From: Arachnopeziza araneosa
Lineage: Eukaryota; Ascomycota; Leotiomycetes; Helotiales; Arachnopezizaceae
NCBI GenBank assembly: GCA_003988855.1
Contig: QYAI01000202.1
Span: 1 to 41,417, forward strand
Direction: 5' to 3'
DNA length: 41,417 nt
The translations under genes were made by a program, and so were the position numbers. The stretch's first letter is position 1, and every line of letters starts with the position of its first letter. A model generated the notes under the pieces. The model was not told the origin of the DNA. It was given only the letters and a program-made list of their open reading frames with translations, and made no database searches. This document shows positions 11,289 through 21,817 of this stretch, piece after piece.

Positions 11289-12523
11289 ATGGCGATCATT
11301 CCCACGCTCCCGGGCCTCGCCGCGACGGTTACCGTCGACGCCTATCCCCTGCCCGAGTTCCCCGATGATGAACCCGTCAAGCACCTCTCTGCTGCACATG
11401 AGGTCGGGAGATACCTCGAGGTTGTGTCTCGGCAGGGATTTGCGATCTGGGAGTGTGTCGAAGCGGGGTTCAAGGCGACGTGTCCGACGCTGGCATGGTA
11501 CTTTGTCGTTGATGGTGAGGTGGTTGAGCGGAAGGCTGTTACTTTCAACGAAGGGGAGGTTGGCGAGTGGGGACAGTGAATGGAGTACGCTGGTTCAGGG
11601 AACGCGGGTTGGGGAGAGGGAGATTAAGACTTTTCAGTTTGAGGGCATTGATGTCGGTGAGTTTTTCTCTCCTTTCGATGAGGATTTTCTTTGTGATGAA
11701 TGGACAGTTGATCTACTGATTAGCTGCTGAAGATGACAACATCGCACTCATCAGAAGCAACTTCGACAAATGGGCACCATCCAAGTTCTAGTCTTCAGGA
11801 GATCAAAGACCGAGATGCAGTTTGATAGGACACAAATCTTCAAGGAGTTTGCACCACCACAAAATGCGCATGAGAAGTCCATGAAAGGGGAGGCGAAATC
11901 ACATGGTACCTCGTTAGTCTATCCCTTCCTCTTCTTACGCGAGAATCCATTGACTAATCGTAATAACTCAGCTTTGGTGGCACCATTCCAGCTTCACCTC
12001 AAAGATTATCTGAATCCGATTTCTTAGACGGAGAGGATAAGCCTCTGGCAGTTTTTACATTTAAATATAGGTCTCGAGGTTTGTACTCTTGACGCAGAGT
12101 TCTGAACCGGAAAGTAGACTGATTGTATCCAGAGGCCTTAAAACAACTTTGCATCCTAGAGAGGACCCCAGAACCAGATGATGTGGTTTCTTCTACTGTA
12201 GCTGAGGTTGTTGTGGTAGATGAGCCTATTGATCTTGCACCGAGAGATGAGGAAGAGAGAAGGCAATTGGAAGAGTTTTGAGGGGTTTGAGAGTGAGTTT
12301 TCCTGATGATGTATGCTCATGTGCTGATGGCTGTGGGTCGGGATAGAGGAATGCACAAACGTCAACAGGCATTGTGATTCAGCAAGAGAATGGTAGTGGG
12401 TTGTCTGGTGTCAGGATTAAGCGTGAGAGAGAGGGTGATGTTGCTGGTTTACCTCTAAGAAAGAAGATGAAGGGTGGGAATAGAAAGGGCGAGGTAGTTA
12501 CGATTGATTTCACGGATGATTAA
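11289..12523 (+). pseudogene. DUF7918-type paralogue with three single-base frame breaks
   Basis: The family pattern is recovered along the whole locus: MAIIPTLPGLAATVTVDAYP at the start, KGEAKSHGTSFGGT, FKYRSREALKQLCILERTP, the basic RIKRERE and a final VVTIDFTDD. Segments are 11289-11656, 11724-11912, 11972-12078, 12133-12292 and 12369-12523, with GT-AG introns of 67, 59, 54 and 76 nt at family-consistent places. The frame is broken three times: one extra base in GGGG (11569-11572, stop at 11577), one base missing at AAA before ATGGGC (about 11768-11770, stop at 11787), and one extra base in TTTT (12276-12279, stop at 12279). All three lie in homopolymers, so read errors are as likely as real decay. 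The third break is the least certain because that linker is variable in the family. The opening exon has many G/C-ending codons. Confidence 0.75.
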
Positions 12524-13615
12524 GACAAGAGCTTTTGCTGCGGTGTAAAATTACACTTCGAGGTGTTGATGAATTGTTCGAGTATTTGCGAGAGGGGTGG
12601 GGATAGCTGTCGCTTTAATTATGTTGGTTCTAGCGTTGGTGGACTGTGTTCATGGGAGTAATTGGGATACCTATAATGAATATCATCTCAAATTAGAGGG
12701 ACGATGAGAAAATAAAGGGAAATGGTCACCTAGTTGTCTTACACCTCATCACAACACAACTCAAAAAGTATATGCGACTAGAACGAGAAATCAACCTCAA
12801 GCATATGGACTTCCATCTCGGCTTCTATGCACCTCTCGTATGATTCTTACGTAGTTCAGAGCAGCACTTTATCAAGTGAAACGAGTTGGGCGTTTGGAGC
12901 TCTGGAATAACAGCGGTGAGTATCCATGTGACATGTTGAATATCTGTTGCTGGCGTTGGTAGCAAAAAGTTGTAGTTTGCAAAGATAGCAAATCAATTCA
13001 TCCCTTGAGTTATGGAGTTGTAGTTTAAAAGCGGCAACGATGTCTGGCACGTGAACCCCATGCACAAGAATCAAAATATGGGGGAACTCACGTGAGGCGT
13101 TTATTGTGCATGAAGAATCATCGCTGCTTTAGCGGCCCAGAGCATTGACCAATCTTTGTTGCAATTCGCACGGCTTCTGGAAGGGTGTTGCAAAAGGAAA
13201 GGGCGAAAGAAATCTACGAGAGGCAGGAAGAACCAACAGAGGGCGTAGGACCAAGATTAGGTGAAAAGAAGCGAGCGGTGTGATATGGTGTGATGAAATG
13301 AGATGAGATGAGATGAGTGAGATGAGGCCTCGTCTGGTTGATTTGAAGCAACGCGTGATGCCTCGGCAGCGAATGGGCGCCTGAAGAGCAAGGTAACGTC
13401 GTTGCTATGGGATACCCGCGGGACTGGGTGGAGAAGGGGCGGAGATGGTGAGACATAACAAATCTGCTTTCGCGCGTGTGAAACGCGTTGGGTCGTGAGG
13501 GAGATCGGGATGAGGTTCAATTGCACGATGAGCTGGCCAGGTGAGGATATGAAGATTGGATCATGGAGCGCCGGTGCGACACTTTGGGGATTTGGGGTTG
13601 AGCGAAGAGGATGGA

Positions 13616-13652
<37 letters not shown>

Positions 13653-14430
13653 AGCAGGACATGTGAAGAAGGGTGGCTGGTCCAATAATGGCGCTCCACG
13701 ATGGGATTATGCACGAACTGGGAAGGGCAGAAAAGGGTGTGGCTAGGCTGAGCTGAACTCCCCGTGGTGCAGGTGGGAGATGCCCATAGGGAGGTTGGAA
13801 GTGCGCTGATGAGGCTGCCGGCGTGCATTGGGGAGGGGGGGAATTATGCAGCTCGTGCATAGAACCAGCATGATCGAGGGAGCTCTCAGCTAACAGAAGC
13901 TCAGAGAAGCTGTTTGTGCTTTTCCGTGTCCCAGGAGCTCTGGAAGAGCTGTGCTGGTGCTGGTGCTGGTGGTGCGGTGCGATGCGGGATTCGTATCTCC
14001 ACATCAACGGCGATGAATCCTAGGGAGGTACTCCGTAGTGCTTGCTTTTCTGCTGCTCTTGCCCCATTCGGCCTCCTGACTCGAGCTGGGACCCCCTGAG
14101 CGGCCACACGTGACCCCGGCCTCTTGTTTATCCTGGTAAACAAACAAATCTCGGCTGCACCTCCACTCAAAAAGAACGCCGCGTCCCGACCTCCTCGAAT
14201 GTCCTTCTTCTTCCCTCCACACCACATCTCCCAAACACATTTCCAATCATCCTCCATCTCTCAAATACTCAACTCACCTCTCAATTCTTCTTTACCCTGA
14301 AAGATCGAGTCAAGAAGCGTCTTCGCAGCGCTTTCTTCCTCACCTTCTTTCACCCAAAGAAGCAAGAGACCCCTTCTTGTCTTCCTTTCGGCACGTCGAA
14401 AGGCATTCGAGAAGAGTTCTCGCCTTGAAA
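12524..14430. other. Long intergenic region upstream of HEX1
   Basis: About 1.9 kb without a supported gene. It contains a 10-base palindrome CTCACGTGAG (13087-13096), further CACGTG sites near 13049 and 14107, GATGA repeats near 13290-13322 and a (CAGC)9 run. From about 14150 to 14300 the plus strand is strongly C/T-rich, which suits a transcription start and leader for the highly expressed HEX1 gene. An upstream HEX1 exon that supplies the long form's start codon should lie here, but I could not place it. Confidence 0.5.
13617..13652. repeat. (CAGC)9 microsatellite
   Basis: Nine perfect copies of CAGC followed by CAG-rich sequence. The open frames through it encode only Gln/Pro/Ala/Ser or Leu/Ala/Gly/Trp repeats and are not genes. 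Confidence 0.95.
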
Positions 14431-15641
14431 GGTCGTCAACCTGGACTTTGACGCCCGCGTCCCGATCCCCTTCAGCATCTTCCCATCGTCGTACCGGAGC
14501 GACGAGCAACAGACAACCACCGCAACTCACGTCGAGGGTGAGATCAACCTAGGCCATCAGCGCGTCGGACGGGAATCGTACTCTGCGACCACTCTTCCTC
14601 CACAAGGACAGGACCAATTCAATCAGGAGGAGGTTCATATCTCTCGTGAAGAGGAACGATACCACCGTCCGAGCGGCAGAGAGGAGACTACTACGTATAT
14701 TCGCGAGGAGAGAAGGTGAGCACACAATTGATTTCCTACGTTTTCCATTCTCCAGGGCCCATCTGGCGTGTCCCCAAACACAGCACAGCAGATCCAGCCG
14801 GCCGACCGATCAGCAGCGCAGAGCTCAGATCACCTCAACCTCCTCAATTGTTTTGGGGGGGCAGCCGATCGCTCTCTGTTCGGGCGGCGCTGAACGGAGA
14901 CCCACTACTTGGCGCCTCGGAAAACGGACAAAATTACGCGTCGAAGCTCCTCGTCCAACCAGACACTTCGGGGGCTTGAGATGTCTTAACCACTTTTCTT
15001 TTTCCTTTTGTTGACACGGTAACCCCCAGACCGATTAATCTTCTTCGGCTTGCTAATCTTTTACTTTTCTACTCAGACCTGCCAATTTCAAACAAACCTC
15101 TACTCAAATCGACGTTGAACTTCCTCACCTCCCACACTTCCACCGTCAAAAGGAAACCGAAGTCGTAGTCGAAGGTCCCCGCCGCCGTCAATACATTGAC
15201 TATTACAATACCGACATTGACGTTGCTGAACGCCAATACCGTACCCGTTTCCAACCGACCTACCGTGAGGAGATTCGTGTAAACAAATCTACCGTCGACG
15301 GTCCCCGATTCCAACAACAACAACAAGGCCCAGCCTATCAGGAGCAAGTTCGTGTCAGCGGTTCCACTGTTGACCCTCCTCGCTACCCACAACCCACCTT
15401 CCAGGAACAAGTTCGTGTCGCCGGGTCTACCGTTGACGCCCCTCGTTTCTCCACCCCATACCCGTCTCAAGCCCCAGTCACAGGTACTACTGTTGACCCT
15501 CCCACCTTCCAACGTCAACAAAGAGAAGAAGTCCGCTTCACCGAGCAGACCGTCGATCCTCCTCGTGTCACCAAGCCTTTCTTCGAGAAGAAGACTATCA
15601 TCGAAGAGACCGTAGATCCAGCTCCACGCTACTCCTCCAAG
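14431..15641 (+). CDS. HEX1: N-terminal extension exons of a long HEX1 isoform (start codon not found)
   Basis: The HEX1 frame stays open upstream of the short-form ATG with no stop. The exon 15077-15641 encodes about 188 residues with no ATG. It joins in phase (AG|A, Arg) across a 361-nt GT-AG intron (14716-15076) to an open stretch at about 14431-14715 ending with ETTTYIREER. The frame then meets a TGA at 14428-14430. The long exon holds six units of 20-25 residues centred on TVD(P/G/A)PR: the codon two before each Thr starts at 15285, 15360, 15423, 15483, 15543 and 15603. Many units begin with a (Q/E)VRV-like string. No ATG occurs in frame, so the start must lie in an upstream spliced exon or be non-AUG. 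Alternative N-termini of HEX1 are known in other ascomycetes (from memory). The exact left boundary is uncertain. Confidence 0.7.
14716..15076 (+). other. Unusually long intron in the HEX1 leader region
   Basis: GTGAGC donor and CTACTCAG acceptor, 361 nt, against 45-76 nt for every other intron rebuilt here. It contains a run of seven G (about 14851-14857) and a 3' part rich in T (about 14992-15070) typical of a polypyrimidine tract. The length leaves room for alternative splicing or for a promoter of the short HEX1 transcript; that is inference. Confidence 0.6.
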
Positions 15642-16412
15642 ATGGGTTACTATGATGAAGATGGTAAGTCAATCTCATTAGTCTTGTTTACTACACCTCC
15701 CCAGGCCTAAACCCTTGCCAGGTCACTACCATTCTTTCCGTCATGGTCTACACAATGTAGGCCATAATCTGCATAGGGCAGCGGATAAAGTCTTGGGAAT
15801 TCATCATCATCCTCGCGAGCGCATTGAACGCGTTGAGCGTGTTATTGAACGGGACGAGATTGACTTTAATGTAGGTTCTCGCCCAGAGCCTCGCGCCTCG
15901 GCCGCCGAGCCTGCCTACACCCCCAACACTGTCACCATCCCTTGCCACCACATCCGTGTCGGCGATCTCTTGATCCTCCAAGGCCGTCCCTGCCAAGTCA
16001 TCCGCATCACCACATCTGCCGCCACTGGCCAACACAGATACTTGGGTGTCGATCTCTTCACCAAGCAATTACATGAAGAGTCCTCGTTCATCTCCAACCC
16101 AAGCCCTTCTGTTGTCGTTCAGACCATGCTCGGCCCTGTCTTCAAACAATACAGGGTTCTTGATCTCCAAGATGGATCTGGTAAGCTCCTCTCTTGATTA
16201 TATATGCAATCTGCTAACTTTTTCCAGTTGTTGCCATGACCGAGACTGGTGATGTCAAGCAAGCCGTTCCCATCATTGACCAATCCGATCTATGGGCCCG
16301 TCTTCAGGCCGCATTCGAGACTGGCCGTGGCTCCGTCCGTGTCCTTGTCATCGCTGACCAAGGTCGTGAGCTTGGTGTTGACATGAAGGTCATCCATGGC
16401 TCCCGTCTGTAA
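15642..16412 (+). CDS. HEX1: Woronin body major protein HEX1 (short form)
   Basis: Self-assembles into the crystalline core of Woronin bodies, peroxisome-derived organelles that plug septal pores after hyphal injury. Exons are 15642-15663, 15722-16180 and 16228-16412 with introns of 58 and 47 nt; the product has 221 residues. It begins MGYYDEDGHYHSFRHG, the usual HEX1 start, followed by a His/Arg-rich linker. The eIF5A-like core then runs from VTIPCHHIRVGDLLILQGRP through GQHRYLGVDLFTKQLHEESS and MLGPVFKQYRVLDLQDGS to AMTETGDVKQ. It ends with SRL, a type 1 peroxisomal targeting signal. HEX1 descends from the eIF5A fold but lacks the hypusine loop. The short form is certain in identity; the frame also continues upstream into a long form. 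The first intron could be the switch between forms. Confidence 0.96.
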
Positions 16413-17028
16413 TTTCCTCTTTCAGATTCATTGTCCTTGTTTTTCTACATAGCGTGAACTCCTTTGAAATTGGGATGGATACATAACGGGGTTGAGGATG
16501 GAATGCAATGGGTCATACAAATTGTTTCGCTGGTGGAAATGGGGTCCTAATGATGAATGCTAGCTGGGTTGTTGGATACGTTGACAACTAGGTCGATGGA
16601 TGATCTACTTCTTGGCCGGTGGATCCTGCTCCGGTAGTTGAACCCTTGCTTTGAGGAGCAGATTGGATAGAGATCTGGGTGAAGATGTTCTCTAACGCCT
16701 GGCTGGCTATTTTCTTTACGTGTGTAGATAGAGAAGAAATGCATTGAGGGCGTAAAAGTAATTCATATCTGAAATGACTGTGATTTGACGTAATTCTTTC
16801 TGTCTCTATATTTGTTCTCGGTGTTGTGTTCCGTTCATGCAGATGGGAACCTTGATGGTTAATGCCCGTTCCGGAAGGTCCCACCTTTGAATCCCGCGAT
16901 AAGCCAAGAGCTCCAACCCTCACCCACCTCCATATCATTCCTTCGCTGCCTACTCGTATTGCATCTTCATTAACGGCGTATTGTCGCAACAAAATCAGTA
17001 TCATCCAAAGATCATATTATTCATCATC
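16413..17028. other. Intergenic HEX1 3' end and bleomycin hydrolase promoter
   Basis: 616 bases between two genes on the same strand. The minus-strand frames here are antisense shadows. No RNA gene, repeat or clear core promoter element is visible. Confidence 0.5.
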
Positions 17029-18587
17029 ATGGGCGCCAACCAGTCTCAACCCCTCAGCAATGAGAAGCTTGTTATCGACCGACTTCGAGCTCTCGAGATC
17101 AAAGAACAAAACGAGGATTACATCCACGTTGACGAGAAAACAATAGCAGGTTCCTCCAAGACAAACTTTCGGACTCCTTGGACTACGTTGTCGGTGTCTG
17201 AGGTAGAGGAATGGGAGCATCAACTTCTGCAAGATCCTAAGAACAGGTGAGCTCCCAAGTTATGTTATCTGACATGGGTACTGATGACAATAGACTTGCA
17301 CTTTCTGCCCTCAGCTCCGCAGATCCCAAAACTGTGCTTACCTCCCGATCAACTACCATCAAAGATCTTCAAGTGTTCAATATCAAGATCCCTTTCGAAG
17401 GTGCTCCGATCACGAACCAGCGATCTTCAGGACGATGCTGGCTCTTTGCTTCCACCAATGTGTTTCGAGTTGCGTTGATGAAGAGACATAATCTTGATAA
17501 GTTTGAATTGTCACAGGCATATTTGTTCTTCTACGATAAATTAGAGAAAGCGAATTATTTCTTGGAGCAGATCCTTGATACCGTCGATGAGCCCTTGGAT
17601 CAAAGACTTGTCCAAACACTACTGGGGAGTCCTGTTTCGGATGGAGGACAATGGGATATGGTGTATAATCTGGTTAATAAATACGGACTCGTGCCTCAAG
17701 TCCTATACCCCGACTCTTTCAATGCCCAGTCTTCTGGAGCTATCAATCAATTGATTACCACAAAACTTCGTGAGGATGCCTTGCAGCTGAGAGCATTGGC
17801 TACATCTGGCACCAAATCGACAGATGAAATCACCTCAGTCAAGGAGAAGATGATGAGAGAAATCCATCTAATCTTGACTCTGACTCTTGGTCCTCCACCA
17901 TCTCCAACCTCGGAGTTTACCTGGAATTACATTGACAAGAATGGTGCTTCTTACGAATTGAAGACCACTCCACTTGCCTTTGCCAAAGAACTCGAGTCTC
18001 CGAAATCGATCCGCCTTACCAAATCAACCGTCCATGAGATGTTCTCCCTAGTCAACGATCCTCGCAACGAATACAACACCCTCCTTACCGTCAGTCGCCT
18101 CGGTAACATCGTCGGCGGTCGTGGCATCACCTACGTTAATGTCCCCATGTCCGTCCTCAAAGATGCTTGCATCAAGATGCTCAAGGCCGGCCTCCCCATC
18201 TTCTTCGGTTCTGATGTTGGCAAATATTCCAACTCGAGCTCTGGAATCATGGATGAATCGCTCATCGACTACGAGCTCGGCTTTAATATCAAACTCGGCA
18301 TGACTAAAGCCCAGCGTCTAATGGTCGGCGAGAGCGCCATGACTCATGCCATGGTGCTTACTGCGGTGCATATCGAAGATGGGAAGAGTGTCAGATGGAG
18401 AGTACAGAACAGTTGGGGTGAAGGTGCAGGTAGCGAAGGTTGGTTCGTTATGAGTGATAAGTGGATGGATGAATTTGTTTACCAGGCGGTCGTTGAACCG
18501 AGGTTTGTAAGTAAGGAGATTACGGATGTGTTGGATCAAGAACCGAAGGTTCTGCCACTTTGGGATCCTATGGGTGCCTTGGCTTAG
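17029..18587 (+). CDS. BLH1: Bleomycin hydrolase / cysteine aminopeptidase (peptidase C1B)
   Basis: Homohexameric cytosolic cysteine aminopeptidase that in yeast (Lap3/Gal6/Blh1) inactivates bleomycin and hydrolyses homocysteine thiolactone. Two exons, 17029-17246 and 17294-18587, with a 47-nt intron, encode 503 residues. The catalytic residues are visible: Cys121 in NQRSSGRCWLFAS, His424 in MTHAMVLT and Asn445 in QNSWGEG. The C-terminal arm ends DPMGALA; in this family it folds back into the active-site cleft and governs aminopeptidase specificity. The N-terminus MGANQSQP fits the N-myristoylation pattern (Gly2, Ser6), so a membrane-associated pool is possible by inference. The start is the first ATG in frame, preceded by a run of ATC/TCA triplets. 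No damage is seen. Confidence 0.95.
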
Positions 18588-21500
18588 AGGAAGGAATGAT
18601 ACGAGCTGGAATGATATGATATGATTATGAATGAGCTTGAACCTGGCGTTACTTGTTTGTTGGTTCCTTTTATGGTAGAAGCGATGGTTTTATCTTTTTA
18701 AATTTACACTGATCGAAAGGATTGGAATTTGGTTAAAATTCACTATCGTATTCATATATCCTTGTGTCACATATTTTTTAACCCAATCATGCCTATATAA
18801 GGTCAACGACTCATAATCCTACCCCATAGCAACAAGCAGATAAATTTTCAAGAGCAGAAGGCGTCCGAGCCATGCCTGGGCATGGAAGGAAAACAACCTA
18901 GTCTGGTACACCACAGGCCATGAGTTGGGTCAGTCGCGGGTTGGAATAGAAGTGAGGTTCTGGGATTAAGGAGCTGTTTGACCGGAGGTAGTTTATTGAT
19001 ATGGTTCGCTTGAATTGACGTTGGAGATGCGACTGGTGGTTGTTTTATGGTGAGAGTTGGTTTGAATCGGTGACGGTTTTTGTTTTGACGATGGTATTGG
19101 CTTTATCTGGGGTTATTTTTTGGGGGGGGTTGGATGGTAGAAAGTTGCTGGATAGGAGGTGTGTCTTGGATGGTCGTTGTTCTTCACCGTTTTTATTTTT
19201 CAGATAATTATTAGTTCTTGGATGCTCATTGGTCTTCCTTGGCAGAAAGTTGCTGGACAGGAGATGCGTTTGGCACCCTAGATGGCACGGGGATGGATTG
19301 CATGTACACAGTAGGACTCAGGCGCCTTATCCCATATGCTAGTATCGTTGATGGTGTTGGGAATCAGAGGGTGGGGAGGAATGGAGGTCTTTTATACGCG
19401 TTGGGAAAGAAAGAGGAGTGAATTAGGGAATGGGTGAATGGCTGGCTGAAGTGTTGAGCGGATCGAAAGTATAAATTAGGTGACTTGGTGGACTCTGTTG
19501 CAGAGATGGGAGACTTGGTTCTGGCAAAAGGGCAATGGAGGAAGATGAGGTGCTTCTACTACTGGGAGGACTGAAAATCCACAAAGTCAACGCAGAAAAT
19601 GGGAAGCCTCTTTCTGCTACCGTCCTTAATATCTCGTCATACCAATAGATCTATCACGCTCAGGTGAAAAGCATCAAGCAGACCAAGTGCACATCATCGA
19701 GATTGGGGAATCGTTCTTAACATCTTCTCCGCCGAGAGATTTCCACACCCTGTTAATATCTCCCTCCAGAGGTTTTTCTCTTAGGAGATGGAGCCGTTGG
19801 GATTTCCGGCGATATAGAGACACTTGGCCATACACTGTTCGCGAATTTCCACTAGATGCCGCTCTTCTACATGATATACTCTGCTGATGAGCAACTTTCT
19901 GAGATATCAGGCTGGCTAAGTATATGCCTGAAGCATTGTGGGAAAGGATTCGATAGCGGAGAGGAAATTCGTGAGAGTTTTTAGGACATCAATTGGAGGT
20001 GACGATTAATAGTGAGAAGAAACTTTGCTCATAGCCAAATACAAAGAGGAAGCTTTCGAGAATCTGCTGAAGAGGCTGTTGGATTACAAGCCGGACAAAA
20101 GGTGTGTCGGAGTATGAGTGGTTTGAGAAGTAGACTTAAAAAGTGGAGGGAGCAATGCAAGGTGCCTAGGAGTAACCATCTAGCTGAAATTGGTCCTGGC
20201 ATGCTGCCAAATACAACCAACGTCTCCTGTCACGCTGGCTCTCAGTGTGATCGCGCATGAAGATACGCAAGTCATTACGGTTAACCGTACTTGATTACAG
20301 ACAGAGCCCAGAGGCTATGATAAAGCGTTGCAGATATGCACTGAGCCCTGCGGCCCTGGTTCAACCTCTGTTCTGTGGAGGTAATATAAGGAGGAGGTGG
20401 TAAGAAAGAATTAGGAGTGAATAGGATTAGGAGTGAATAAGGATTAGGGGTGAATCGTAAGGCGTGATCCACATCTACTGATTTGGGTGAAAATCGGGCT
20501 ACAAAACGCCGCCTTGCACTCTCATTCACAGGATCCTTTACAATGAACGTTCATCAAACCAAAACACACAAATTCCGGTTTGGTGATGGAATGGATGTTT
20601 TGTTTATTGGCCTTGACTTGTACATCGACAGCAGAGGAGTCTTTGACAGCGAATGGTCCCTTTATAGCAGTAGACATGTGGATCGAAAGTAGAGACATCT
20701 TTGATAATAATAGCCTCTATAGTAGACCCTATAAAACCATTGAACCTCGTTTATTTCAAAGGAAAAGGGCAAGTGAAGAGTAATTGGTGCATCCCTTCAG
20801 CCAGTCTTTCCTTTGACAAATTTCCGATGCCACTATATAGTAAGTTGAATATGTTTGGTGCAAGTTCAAAGCTATTTATATACATGTGAAAGAAGAGAGG
20901 TTGTAAGGAACAAAGGTAGAGGTGAGTGAATGAGTAGATTCCTAAACGGTGATTGAGAAGAGAACCTGGTTCCTGTAAATTATAAATAAAGGACTGGTCC
21001 TGACTTAGTTTAGCACAACAACAGCCATTGAAGATCTACCAAGCCCATGGCGAGACTAGGTTTGAAGTAAAGTCTGCTACGGTGGGGTACTGCACGAAGA
21101 TTTGGCTCACAGCGTTGACCTAAATTCAGCTTTTTTGCCGGCTGATAATGGCTTGGTTAAATGTTGACAACAAAATGGTCTCGGCAGCAACAAAAAATAG
21201 TATGATGACATTGGTAATAGTAAAAAGGTCTTTGACAGCAGAAAGGATGTTGACAATACAAAACCATGTACTCCTGGACGATTGAGCCCAAACAATTGAC
21301 AGCTGAGGACTGATATCCCGCCTGATCTGTGAGAACTGAGCATTTTTGCTTCTGCTTCTGCTTTGGTGAGTCCACACAAAGCACTTATTGAAACGCTCAT
21401 CATCAGTGTCGTCTTCTGAGTAGATATGAACTCAATACTCTGATATTGACTTTATAGTACTTCTAAGCTTAATATGGAGTAAATAGCAGATGGGGAAAGG

Positions 21501-21817
21501 AGAAAGTAAATTGGGAAAAGTTCGAGTAAAAACAAAGATTTTTTCACTACTGGCAAACCTTACGCGAGAGTTTTGGACAATGATAGAGTAATTTCAGAGG
21601 ACATGTTCTTAAATTAACAGAAAGATTGGTGTTAAGTATGATAACTAGATCCATTGCTTACGCGTCTTGGATAACAAAAGTGTTTGCTTTAAAGCGCTCC
21701 AGACGGATATTTACAAAGGGAAACAAAGAAGTCAAATAACTCCAAACACCAGATACTCAATTCTACAATCAGTGCTTAAAAACCCGAGCTCTCAAAATTG
21801 TAGTACATTACTCTCCC
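18588..21817. other. Gene-poor stretch of 3.2 kb
   Basis: No supported gene. Short frames are scattered on both strands and none shows a domain. Local repeats are present: an imperfect direct repeat (AGAAAGTTGCTGGATAGGAG near 19139 and AGAAAGTTGCTGGACAGGAG near 19244) and three tandem units near 20409-20456. Strings such as CTTTGACAGC recur between 20640 and 21245, which may be traces of an old repeat. No transposase or reverse transcriptase motif is readable. Confidence 0.5.
20409..20456. repeat. Three-copy tandem repeat, unit about 17 bases
   Basis: The unit (A)GGATTAGGAGTGAATA occurs three times with small changes (AATTAGGAGTGAATA, GGATTAGGAGTGAATAA, GGATTAGGGGTGAATCG). Non-coding. Confidence 0.8.

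Noticed and set aside
11513..11575. A 63-nt GT-AG intron that would bypass the first frame break of the broken DUF7918 copy
   Set aside because: It would remove VVERKAVTF-type sequence that lines up with the intact paralogue, so a one-base break is the simpler reading.
13257..14007. Minus-strand frames with Ala-Gly-Trp-Leu repeats
   Set aside because: They translate the (CAGC)9 run and have no other support.
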